Positions 1 through 5,837 of a stretch of DNA of 8,231 nucleotides are shown piece after piece. The notes beneath the pieces are model-generated. The model ran no database searches. It saw only the letters and a program-made list of their open reading frames with translations, and was not told the DNA's origin. Within the stretch, counting starts at the first letter, position 1. Every line of letters begins with the position of its first letter. This DNA comes from Desulfotignum sp. (GTDB lineage: Bacteria; Desulfobacterota; Desulfobacteria; Desulfobacterales; Desulfobacteraceae): contig JAIPDY010000143.1 of NCBI GenBank assembly GCA_021737445.1, positions 1-8,231 of the forward strand, in the 5' to 3' direction. The position numbers and the translations under genes are program-made.

Positions 1-1184
1 ACATTTTTTGCCACCCCATAGACCACATACACATTGATGCCCACCGGCGGGGTGATAACCCCCATTTCCGTCACCATGACGATTATGACCCCGAACCAGA
101 TGGGATCATATCCCAGTTCCATGATTACAGGAAAGAAAATGGGCACGGTGAGTGTGACAAATGCCAGGGCATCCATGAAACAGCCGCCGAAAAAATAGAT
201 GACAAGAATCACGCCCAGGGCCAGCACCGGTGATATTTCCAGTCCGGAAACCCAGCCTGCGATTTCAAAGGGAATCCTGGTAACTGCCAGAAATTTGCCG
301 AAAATCACGGCTCCGGCAATGAGCATAAGCACCATGCATGAGGTCCGCAGGGTTTCCATAAGGGATTTGACAAACCCTGCCCAGGTAATCTGCCGCCGTA
401 TCAAAGCAATGAGCAGGACACCAAATGCTCCGATGGCTGCCGCTTCCGTGGGGGTGAACAAACCGATGAAAATACCGCCTATAACCAGGATAAAAACAAT
501 CAGGGTTTCACTCAGTCCCAGCAGGGCTTTGAGTTTTTGCGTCCAGGAAAAAGATTCTCCTCTTGGTCCCTGGTCCGGTGAGATGCGGCAGCGGATATAG
601 ATACAGATAATGAACAGCAAAGTTACCAGCAGTGCCGGGAAGATACCTGCCACAAAAAGGGCTCCGATGGATTGTTCGGTAAGGATACCATAGATGATGA
701 GTACCACGGAAGGGGGCATGATCATGCCGATACCGCCTCCTGAGGCAACCGATCCGGTTGCTAGTTCATCATTGTAGTTGTACCGCTTCATTTCCGGCAG
801 GCCCACGGTGGCCATTGTGGCGGCTGTGGCAGGGCTGGAACCGCAGACCGCGCCAAAAGCAGTACATGCAGTAACCGTTGCCATGGCAAGGCCTCCCCGG
901 ATACTGCCCAGAAATTTATATCCTGCATCATAAAGCCGCTTGCTGATGCCGGAGTTAAACCCCAGCTGTCCCATGAGAATGAACAAAGGGATGGTGGTCA
1001 GATCATAAGAATCAAATGTTTCATAAATATTTCTGGACAAAAGGACCAGCCCGGCATCCGTGCTGATCATGACCGAAAACCCCACAAATCCAACGGTGGC
1101 CATGACAAATGCCACGGGCATCCGTGTCAGGAACAGAACAAGCATGATGAGGATACCGATGATGCCAATAAGTGTCGGATTCAT
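1..1184 (-). CDS. dctM: TRAP transporter large permease subunit DctM (3' end outside window)
   Basis: This is the large membrane subunit of a tripartite ATP-independent periplasmic (TRAP) transporter, which forms the ion-coupled solute channel in the inner membrane. The frame is open from the ATG at 1184 down to the left edge and gives 394 codons; the family is usually about 425-440 residues, so only the last few dozen are missing. The translation begins MNPTLIGIIGILIMLVLFLT and is almost entirely hydrophobic helices. Family signatures visible in order are SSPATAATMATVGLPEM, SGGGIGMIMPPS, PTEAAAIGAFG and, near the edge, EMGVITPPVGINVYVVYG. The start overlaps the dctQ stop by 4 bp (ATGA), implying translational coupling. 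Substrate cannot be read from this subunit; the neighbouring aryl-CoA reductase operon suggests an aromatic or related carboxylate (inference). Confidence 0.93.
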   Translation of the reverse strand, partial: MNPTLIGIIGILIMLVLFLTRMPVAFVMATVGFVGFSVMISTDAGLVLLSRNIYETFDSYDLTTIPLFILMGQLGFNSGISKRLYDAGYKFLGSIRGGLAMATVTACTAFGAVCGSSPATAATMATVGLPEMKRYNYNDELATGSVASGGGIGMIMPPSVVLIIYGILTEQSIGALFVAGIFPALLVTLLFIICIYIRCRISPDQGPRGESFSWTQKLKALLGLSETLIVFILVIGGIFIGLFTPTEAAAIGAFGVLLIALIRRQITWAGFVKSLMETLRTSCMVLMLIAGAVIFGKFLAVTRIPFEIAGWVSGLEISPVLALGVILVIYFFGGCFMDALAFVTLTVPIFFPVIMELGYDPIWFGVIIVMVTEMGVITPPVGINVYVVYGVAKN

Positions 1185-1675
1185 TTTATATTCAACTTTC
1201 TTAATTTCTTTATGTCTTGGTAAATGGTTTCCAGAATGGTCACAGTGAAGATCAGCAGGCCGAAAGCCAGCAGGTAAACAATATAATAGATGGGAAACTC
1301 CAGATTCATGGAAACCTCCCCTGTTTTGTAGATGTCTTCAGCATACAAAAACATCTGCCAGGTTATCAGGGCAAACAGAACAAGGGTAAGGGTCCGGGTG
1401 AAAATATCGATCCAGGTCTGGGCTTTATCAGGCAGCAGCCGCACCAGGATCTCCACCCCCACGTGACCGTCCACCTTATAGGTGTAAGGAAGGGCAGAAG
1501 CTACGACAATGGTTGCCAGAAATCCCACCAGCTCCACGGAACCGAAAATGGGAGACTTGAAAAAACGGCCGATGACATCCACAACCGTCAGCATCATCAT
1601 GATGGTAAGTGCAATGGCGCCGATCACTTTCAGAAAATCGGAGAATTTGTTCAACGCCTGGAAAATAACACGCAT
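1181..1675 (-). CDS. dctQ: TRAP transporter small permease subunit DctQ
   Basis: This 164-residue protein is the small membrane subunit of the TRAP transporter; it pairs with DctM and helps dock the binding protein. It has the usual length and layout: a short cytoplasmic N-terminus, then about four hydrophobic helices (roughly residues 14-35, 47-64, 88-108 and 127-149) and a basic C-terminus rich in Lys. The segment VVDVIGRFFKSPIFGSVEL near residue 31 matches the family's conserved V-x-x-R-...-W/F-x-E-E/V-L region after helix 1. The start has only a modest ribosome site (CAGGAT, 6 nt before ATG). It lies 106 nt behind dctP and is coupled to dctM by a 4-bp overlap. Sequence is poorly conserved in this family, so the call rests on size, topology and position between dctP and dctM. 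Confidence 0.9.
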   Translation of the reverse strand: MRVIFQALNKFSDFLKVIGAIALTIMMMLTVVDVIGRFFKSPIFGSVELVGFLATIVVASALPYTYKVDGHVGVEILVRLLPDKAQTWIDIFTRTLTLVLFALITWQMFLYAEDIYKTGEVSMNLEFPIYYIVYLLAFGLLIFTVTILETIYQDIKKLRKLNIK

Positions 1676-1702
1676 AATCGATCCTGTTTAAAGAATAATC
1701 GG

Positions 1703-1750
1703 GTTATTTGAAATAACAGGCAACCGGCCGCTAAAAAAGCCGGCTGCCTG
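1703..1750 (-). promoter_or_regulatory. dctP-dctQ intergenic stem-loop (attenuator or mRNA-stabilising hairpin)
   Basis: Within the 106-bp gap after dctP, read on the minus strand, there is a 12-bp stem with one G·U pair (arms 1739-1750 and 1717-1728) around a 10-nt loop containing TTTTTT. It is followed immediately by a second, smaller palindrome GTTATTT-C-AAATAAC (1703-1717), which shares one base with the first. No long U-tract follows the large stem, so it is not a clean intrinsic terminator. Stem-loops between a binding-protein gene and its permease genes commonly protect the upstream message or cause partial termination, giving more binding protein than permease. That role is inferred here. 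Confidence 0.6.
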
Positions 1751-1781
1751 GTTTCGTATTGTTAAAGATGGATCATCTGCT

Positions 1782-2777
1782 CTATAAATTGGCTTTTATA
1801 TAATCCACAACCGCTTTTCCATCGATCCCTTTTTCAGCGGCACTCTTAATATACTCATCAGCAACGCTTTCAGCTTGTTTGGCCCATTTTTTTGCTTGGG
1901 CATCAGATTGTGAGATAACCTCTCCACCCTTGGATTTGAAAAATGCCAGGCCTTCTTCGTCAGATTCATCCCATGCCAGGCCGTGTTTGAGAGCAAATTC
2001 CGCATTTATCTCTTTTATGGTTTTCTGCTGGTCCGCAGTCAGACTGTTCCATTTGCTTTTATTCATGAATACGGCAAATGTGGTGGTGTAGGCGGTTGAA
2101 AAGTTCTGGGTCATATAATCCACCACTTCTCCTACTTTCCAGCCTTTATTGGTTTCCATGGGGTGCATGGATCCGTCCACGACACCTTTTTGCAGCATCT
2201 GATAGGTTTCTCCCATGGATTTTCCCACTGGAGATGCGCCAAGCGCAGCGACAAGTCTTCCACTGGTGCCGGTGCTTCTGATTTTGAGGCCCTTGAGATC
2301 ATCCAGGGTATGAACGGCCTTGTCCCGGGTATGAAGCAGTCCCGGACCATGGGCATGAAGGAACATCAGTTCCGTGTCTTTGAACTCTTCGGGATCAAAT
2401 TTTTCCAATACACCATTGGCAATATTGGTGGCCTGAACACCCGAAGAGTATCCCATGGGCAGGTCAATAGCCGCGGCAACAGGAAAACGTCCCCTGGAAT
2501 ATGCCAGAACCGTCATACCGATGTCGGCAATCCCCTGAACCACTCCGTCATAGGTCTGGGGGGCCTTGGTCAGGGTGCCTGCCGGAAAATAGTTGATGGT
2601 GATTTCACCGTTGGTGCGTTTTTCAACTTCTTTAATCCACGCTTCAGCCAGCTGGCTCTGGATATGGGTGGGCGGGAAAAAATTGGAATAGGTAAGCTGT
2701 GCTTTGGCGCTGGCATTCAAAGTAAAGAATGCACAAAAACAAAAAACAAATAACGCCGGGATCGTAAGCCTTTTCAT
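1782..2777 (-). CDS. dctP: TRAP transporter periplasmic solute-binding protein DctP
   Basis: This 331-residue protein is the high-affinity periplasmic receptor of the TRAP system. A Sec signal peptide is clear: MKR, a hydrophobic core (about residues 6-20, LFVFCFCAFF), and AxA-type sites NASA or SAKA ending at residues 24-26. The mature protein shows DctP-family features: LTYSNFFPPTH at its start, WIKEVEKRTNGEITINYFPAGTL around residues 47-69, and DDLKGLKIRSTG around 159-170, which holds the conserved arginine (R167) that in this family binds the substrate carboxylate. It is followed by the YQMLQKGVVDGSMHP region. Length is typical. The start is fixed by an excellent ribosome site, AGGAGGTC, 6 nt upstream. 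It is the first gene of the minus-strand operon and faces the bam operon. A carboxylate substrate is supported by family; an aromatic acid is inferred only from context. Confidence 0.94.
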   Translation of the reverse strand: MKRLTIPALFVFCFCAFFTLNASAKAQLTYSNFFPPTHIQSQLAEAWIKEVEKRTNGEITINYFPAGTLTKAPQTYDGVVQGIADIGMTVLAYSRGRFPVAAAIDLPMGYSSGVQATNIANGVLEKFDPEEFKDTELMFLHAHGPGLLHTRDKAVHTLDDLKGLKIRSTGTSGRLVAALGASPVGKSMGETYQMLQKGVVDGSMHPMETNKGWKVGEVVDYMTQNFSTAYTTTFAVFMNKSKWNSLTADQQKTIKEINAEFALKHGLAWDESDEEGLAFFKSKGGEVISQSDAQAKKWAKQAESVADEYIKSAAEKGIDGKAVVDYIKANL

Positions 2778-2871
2778 CGTGTTGACCTCCTAAAATTTGG
2801 GTTCTGAAAAAGGGAAAAAACAGACAAAATTATTCGAAAGCTGCACCTCCTTTCGTTCTTAATGATTTAGT

Positions 2872-2884
2872 GTTACAATGTAAC
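2872..2884. promoter_or_regulatory. 13-bp palindrome GTTACA-A-TGTAAC, candidate operator in the dctP leader
   Basis: This is a perfect 6-bp inverted repeat around a single central A, lying about 16-28 bp downstream of the predicted dctP transcription start. Size, symmetry and position fit a dimeric repressor site (TetR-, GntR- or MarR-like) that would block early elongation. No regulator gene is in the window, so the binding protein is unknown. Confidence 0.5.
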
Positions 2885-2906
2885 TATAATTAAGCTGCAT
2901 ACCGTC

Positions 2907-2936
2907 ACTATATTTAAAGATGTGAAACCCTGTCAA
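2907..2936 (-). promoter_or_regulatory. Predicted sigma70-type promoter for dctPQM
   Basis: On the minus strand a perfect -35 hexamer TTGACA (2931-2936) is followed after 18 bp by TATAGT (2907-2912), one mismatch from the -10 consensus. The predicted transcript would start near 2900 and carry a leader of about 120 nt before dctP. The perfect -35 box in an otherwise AT-rich region and its correct orientation support the call; it has not been tested. Confidence 0.6.
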
Positions 2937-2977
2937 GTAAAAAATAAGGTTTGAAATAGAAAAAGAACGAATAATTG

Positions 2978-2991
2978 GTTGATAGATCAAC
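2978..2991. repeat. Inverted repeat GTTGAT-AG-ATCAAC
   Basis: Two perfect 6-bp half-sites are separated by 2 bp. The repeat ends one base before the ATG of the possible 33-codon ORF and lies about 40 bp upstream of the dctP -35 box. It could be an operator shared by the divergent promoters or could occlude the start of the short ORF. A 2-bp gap is too small for an RNA hairpin loop without opening pairs, which favours a protein-binding DNA site. Confidence 0.4.
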
Positions 2992-2992
2992 T

Positions 2993-3094
2993 ATGACGAT
3001 TCGCACAGAACCCCCCATGTGGTGTCCTGTACCCGGCCCGGAAAAAAAATGGCTGTTTGGGGACAGCTTTGGCGGGCAGAGGATCAATCCCTGA
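2993..3094 (+). CDS. Possible 33-residue peptide upstream of bamB (uncertain)
   Basis: An ATG-to-TGA frame encodes 33 residues starting MTIRTEPPMWCPVPGPEKKW and ending LFGDSFGGQRINP. It is rich in Pro, Gly and Trp, has one Cys, and has no membrane segment or signal peptide. I do not recognise a family. For it: the local base composition is GC-richer than the surrounding AT-rich spacer, and the stop codon sits inside a hairpin followed by a T-run, as expected for a short independent transcript or a leader peptide. Against it: no ribosome site precedes the ATG, and an inverted repeat lies where one should be. An internal ATG at codon 9 also lacks a convincing ribosome site. It may be a leader peptide, a small protein, or simply part of a structured RNA. 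Confidence 0.25.
   Translation: MTIRTEPPMWCPVPGPEKKWLFGDSFGGQRINP
3051..3068 (+). promoter_or_regulatory. Hairpin with a competing alternative pairing, upstream of a terminator
   Basis: GGCUGUU (3051-3057) can pair with GACAGCU (3062-3068) across a UGGG loop: seven pairs, two of them G·U. The 3' arm can instead pair with an upstream segment: GGACA at 3061-3065 complements TGTCC at 3023-3027. Two mutually exclusive pairings just before a terminator-like hairpin resemble an attenuator. No known riboswitch consensus is recognised. Confidence 0.3.
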
Positions 3095-3101
3095 TTTTTT
3101 T
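3077..3101 (+). terminator. Terminator-like hairpin with T-run
   Basis: CAG-A-GGA (3077-3083) pairs with TCC-CTG (3088-3093) across a TCAA loop, with one bulged A, and is followed by ATTTTTTT (3094-3101). The stem is short and only moderately stable, but the seven-T run directly after it is characteristic of intrinsic termination on the plus strand. It lies upstream of the predicted bamB promoter, so it would end a short leader or small-RNA transcript, or insulate bamB from upstream transcription. Confidence 0.4.
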
Positions 3102-3128
3102 AAAAATGTGTATGCCATTAAAGTTAAG

Positions 3129-3181
3129 TTGTATCGATAAAAAATACTTGACATAGCTGTATTGTATCTATAAAGTATCTA
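3129..3181 (+). repeat. Helically phased GTATCKA direct repeats over the bamB promoter
   Basis: GTATCGA at 3131-3137, GTATCTA at 3164-3170 and GTATCTA at 3175-3181 start 33 and 11 bp apart, about three turns and one turn of the helix, so all lie on one face of the DNA. The first two belong to a longer 13-bp match, TTGTATC-N-ATAAA (3129-3141 and 3162-3174). The set brackets the -35 box and covers the -10 region. This is a candidate binding array for the bam operon regulator. Confidence 0.45.
3148..3176 (+). promoter_or_regulatory. Predicted sigma70-type promoter for the bam operon
   Basis: A perfect TTGACA (3148-3153) is followed by TATAAA after 15 bp (3169-3174) or TAAAGT after 17 bp (3171-3176). 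The good -35 box with a poorly spaced or weak -10 suggests a promoter needing an activator or a DNA-bending step. Initiation near 3183 would give a leader of about 80 nt before bamB. It overlaps the phased GTATCKA repeats. Confidence 0.5.
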
Positions 3182-3261
3182 AAAAATGATCTATTATCCA
3201 GCAATTTTTTTTGGTTTATTCGTATGTCAGGGATTGAAAGTAATATAAAGAGGGGAAAATC

Positions 3262-5259
3262 ATGAGGTACGCAGAAACAGGCTTTAATTTAGAGGTTGAT
3301 CTTACCCGGGGGAATATTGAGAAAAAAGCGACAGACCCCAGGGAAACCGAACTCTATCTGGGGGGATTGGGAACAAATGCCAAGATTTTATGGGACAGGG
3401 TCGGGCCGGAAGTGACCCCCTTTTCTCCGGAAAATCTGCTTATTTTCAGTGCCGGCCTGCTCTGCGGCACCCCTGCCACCGGCTGCAACCGGACCATTGT
3501 GTCCACCATCTCTCCCCAGACAGAGCTGATGGCCTTTTCCATGATGGGGGGATTCTGGGCCCCGGAACTCAAATATGCCGGGTATGACAAAGTGGTGCTG
3601 CGGGGCAAGTCTGAAAAACTGGTGTACCTGTGGATTCACAACGATACCGTGGAGATCCGGGATGCTTCCCACCTGGCAGGCAAAGGGGCTGTTGAAACAG
3701 CGGAACAGATCCGGCAGGAGCTGGATCAGCCCAAGGCACAGGTGGCCGCCATCGGCCTTGCCGGGGAAAACCGGGTGTATTATGCCTCTGTGGAGCAGGG
3801 CCGGTCTTCTGCCAGCCGGGGAGGCATCGGTGCGGTCATGGGGGACAAACGGGTAAAGGCCATTGCCGTGCGGGGCACCAAAGACATCAATTTGGCCAAA
3901 CCCGAGGAGTTCCTCTCCTTGTGCAACGAGGTGCTGGCTTATATCAAACACAGAGAAGACAACCCCATCAAGGGTGTGATGCCCATTCTGGCCGGTCTTG
4001 GATCTCCCCAGGAAATGAAGGTGCATGATGAAAAATGGCATACGGAAAATTTCATGTGGGGCAACTCCCGGACCCGGCGCAAAGGGTTCTGGAATGATGA
4101 CATTGAAAAACAGTGGACAGATACCCTGGAAGGTGCCAGAACAAGGCTGATCTCCTGCTTCAACTGTCCCATGAAATGCGGGGCCACCATCTCCATGCCG
4201 GGCCTGCCCACCTATATGATGAAATGCTTTACCAAACTGACCTATACCATGGCTGCCTATTCTGATCTGGATTTCGGTCTGCGGATCGCCCAGAAGGCAA
4301 CGGAATACGGGCTGGACGGGTTTTCCGCCCCCCAGGTCATGGCCTTTGCCCTGGAGCTGCTGGAAGACGGCATTTTAAGCAAAGATGATTTTCCCGGCCT
4401 GCCTGAGGGCAATGAGGACCGGTTCTATTATCTGCTGGATATGATTGTGAAAAGAGAGGGCATCGGCGATGTCCTTGCCAAGGGCACCTACTGGGCCGCA
4501 CAGGAAATCGGCAACGGGGCTGAAGCATACGCCCACAACACCATTAAAAAACATGAGCAGCTGCCTTTGAAGCTGTCCATGCTCAACCCCATCTATTTTC
4601 TGATGTATTCCATCGGTGAAAAGATCAACATCACCCAGATTGAAGGCCAGTTTCCCCAGGCCCCCTTTCCCAAGAAAGAGCACAGAGAAAAATTCTGCGA
4701 AGACTGGGTCCAGGTGCCCCATGAAAAATTCAAGCAGTATTTTATCGACTGGGAGCTGCGGGGGGAAAATTCCATTCCGTACTACCCCACCGTGGACATG
4801 ACCTGTGATATCGTGGAGTGGCAGGAGATGATGCACTATATTGATGATGCCCTGGGCCAGTGTGCCGGGCTGTCTTCATTTCCCCTCAAACCCCCTTATC
4901 ATATCCACAACTATCCCAAATTCATCTCGTCCGGCGCCGGTATCGAGATGGACCAGGAAAAACTCACCCAGGCAGCCAAGCGGTACCGGACCCTGGTGCG
5001 GGCGGTGAACATCCGGCGGGGCATGCGGAGAAAAGATGAAAAACCGCCTGAGAACCATTGGAAAAAAAGGTTCCCTGAACTGGAAGAAAAATTGCTGGAT
5101 GCCTATTACAAGCTCAAGGGCTGGAATGAAGAAGGCATCCCCACCAAAGAAGCCCTGGAAAAAATGGACCTGGGCTATGTGGCTGATGATTTTATCCAGC
5201 GGGGGATTTTAACGGATGAAGAAACAGCAGATGCACAAAAAGAAACACAGACCCAATAG
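3262..5259 (+). CDS. bamB: Class II benzoyl-CoA reductase, tungsten active-site subunit BamB
   Basis: BamB is the W-pterin subunit of the ATP-independent aryl-CoA reductase; it reduces benzoyl-CoA to cyclohexa-1,5-diene-1-carboxyl-CoA. The 665 residues form a full aldehyde:ferredoxin oxidoreductase (AOR) family protein: N-terminal pterin domain (GGLGTNAKILWD near 32, SMMGGFWAPELKYAGYDKV near 92, GLAGENRVYYASVEQGRSSASRGGIGAVMG near 165-195) and two helical domains. The 4Fe-4S cysteines are C299-x2-C302-x3-C306 and distal C534 (LGQCAGL). C322 (MMKC), E251 and H260 stand at the positions I recall for the W-ligating Cys and active-site residues of Geobacter BamB, which favours BamB over an ordinary aldehyde oxidoreductase. 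The start is set by AGAGGGG 6 nt before ATG and by the typical N-terminus MRYAETG. It is first in the operon, directly followed by bamC. The exact aryl-CoA substrate is not provable from sequence. Confidence 0.88.
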   Translation: MRYAETGFNLEVDLTRGNIEKKATDPRETELYLGGLGTNAKILWDRVGPEVTPFSPENLLIFSAGLLCGTPATGCNRTIVSTISPQTELMAFSMMGGFWAPELKYAGYDKVVLRGKSEKLVYLWIHNDTVEIRDASHLAGKGAVETAEQIRQELDQPKAQVAAIGLAGENRVYYASVEQGRSSASRGGIGAVMGDKRVKAIAVRGTKDINLAKPEEFLSLCNEVLAYIKHREDNPIKGVMPILAGLGSPQEMKVHDEKWHTENFMWGNSRTRRKGFWNDDIEKQWTDTLEGARTRLISCFNCPMKCGATISMPGLPTYMMKCFTKLTYTMAAYSDLDFGLRIAQKATEYGLDGFSAPQVMAFALELLEDGILSKDDFPGLPEGNEDRFYYLLDMIVKREGIGDVLAKGTYWAAQEIGNGAEAYAHNTIKKHEQLPLKLSMLNPIYFLMYSIGEKINITQIEGQFPQAPFPKKEHREKFCEDWVQVPHEKFKQYFIDWELRGENSIPYYPTVDMTCDIVEWQEMMHYIDDALGQCAGLSSFPLKPPYHIHNYPKFISSGAGIEMDQEKLTQAAKRYRTLVRAVNIRRGMRRKDEKPPENHWKKRFPELEEKLLDAYYKLKGWNEEGIPTKEALEKMDLGYVADDFIQRGILTDEETADAQKETQTQ

Positions 5260-5276
5260 TGTGGAGGGCAAAAACA

Positions 5277-5825
5277 GTGGCAAGTAAAGAAAAAGAAAAA
5301 AAAACCATAAAGACCATCAAGATTGACGTGGATAAATGCAATGGCTGCCGGGCATGTGAGGTGATCTGCTCTTCTTTCCACGCATCTCCCAAATACAGCT
5401 CCAACAATCCGGCAAGATCCAGAATCCGGATTATCAGAGAACCATTGCGCGACATTTATGTGCCGGTGTATGCCGGAGAATATACCATGGCGGAATGCGC
5501 AGGAAGGGACAAATACACCATTGACGGCAAGCAATATGACGAGTGCTCCTTCTGCCGGGCCTCCTGCCCCTCCAGGGAAGAGTTCAAGGAACCGGATTCC
5601 GGGCTGCCGCTCAAATGCGACATGTGTGAAGGAGAAGATGAACCCCTGTGCGTTAAGTGGTGCCTGGTGGATGCCCTGACCCTGGAGGAAAGAGAAGAAG
5701 AGGTGGAAGAACAGGAGGAGATAGAGGACCTGGAAATCGGACTGGAATCTCTGGCAGATAAATACGGCATGCAGACTATCATGGATACCCTTGCCCGCAT
5801 GTCCACAGATGACAAAAGCAAATAA
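5277..5825 (+). CDS. bamC: Polyferredoxin electron-transfer subunit of the aryl-CoA reductase, BamC-like
   Basis: This 182-residue cytoplasmic Fe-S protein probably forms the BamBC catalytic unit and passes low-potential electrons to the tungsten site. Cysteines fall into ferredoxin groups: C21-x2-C24-x2-C27-x3-C31 (CNGCRACEVIC), C90-x2-C93-x3-C97-P, and C114-x2-C117-x7-C125-x3-C129, plus C74; this is enough for three to four 4Fe-4S clusters, and the layout resembles DmsB/HycB-type subunits. I chose the GTG at 5277 because GGAGGG lies 8 nt upstream; the frame also allows a GTG at 5259 overlapping the bamB stop, but that one has no ribosome site. After the last cysteine comes an unusually acidic stretch (about 137-153) and a helical tail. 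bamB ends 17 nt upstream and bamD starts 12 nt downstream. BamC-like AOR partners vary, so the symbol rests on context. Confidence 0.82.
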   Translation: MASKEKEKKTIKTIKIDVDKCNGCRACEVICSSFHASPKYSSNNPARSRIRIIREPLRDIYVPVYAGEYTMAECAGRDKYTIDGKQYDECSFCRASCPSREEFKEPDSGLPLKCDMCEGEDEPLCVKWCLVDALTLEEREEEVEEQEEIEDLEIGLESLADKYGMQTIMDTLARMSTDDKSK

Positions 5826-5837
5826 AAAGGACATACC

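Larger units (their letters stand above)
2778..3261. other. Divergent AT-rich control region between dctP and bamB
   Basis: These 484 bp separate two divergently transcribed operons and hold no recognisable full-length gene. Reading from the dctP side: an AGGAGGTC ribosome site at 2784-2791; a second ribosome-site-like AAAGGAGGTG at 2844-2853 (minus strand) with no suitably spaced start; an 8-bp direct repeat AAGCTGCA at 2838-2845 and 2892-2899; the dctP promoter and palindrome; an inverted repeat at 2978-2991; a GC-richer island at about 3000-3094 with a short ORF and hairpins; and the bamB promoter with phased repeats. Bases 3182-3246 show nothing recognisable. Confidence 0.7.

Noticed and set aside
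1217..1711. 164-codon open frame on the plus strand opposite dctQ
   Set aside because: Antisense to dctQ, His/Gln-rich composition without motifs; dctQ fits the operon by overlap, topology and family.
2163..2753. 196-codon open frame on the plus strand opposite dctP
   Set aside because: Shadow of dctP, whose signal peptide, ribosome site and family motifs are clear on the other strand.
2778..2853. Leader peptide initiated from the AAAGGAGGTG at 2844-2853 (minus strand)
   Set aside because: The nearest possible start is a TTG about 16 nt away, too far for normal initiation, and no ATG lies in range.
2990..3110. Molybdenum/tungsten cofactor riboswitch upstream of bamB
   Set aside because: Such an element would make sense before a W-enzyme gene, but I could not match its conserved segments; only simple hairpins are visible, and the bamB promoter appears to lie downstream of them.
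3388..4041. 217-codon open frame on the minus strand opposite bamB
   Set aside because: It is an antisense shadow of the strongly supported BamB pterin domain and shows no domain or ribosome site.
5259..5276. Upstream GTG start for bamC adding MWRAKTV
   Set aside because: It overlaps the bamB stop codon and would place the GGAGGG ribosome site inside the gene; that site is correctly spaced for the GTG at 5277.
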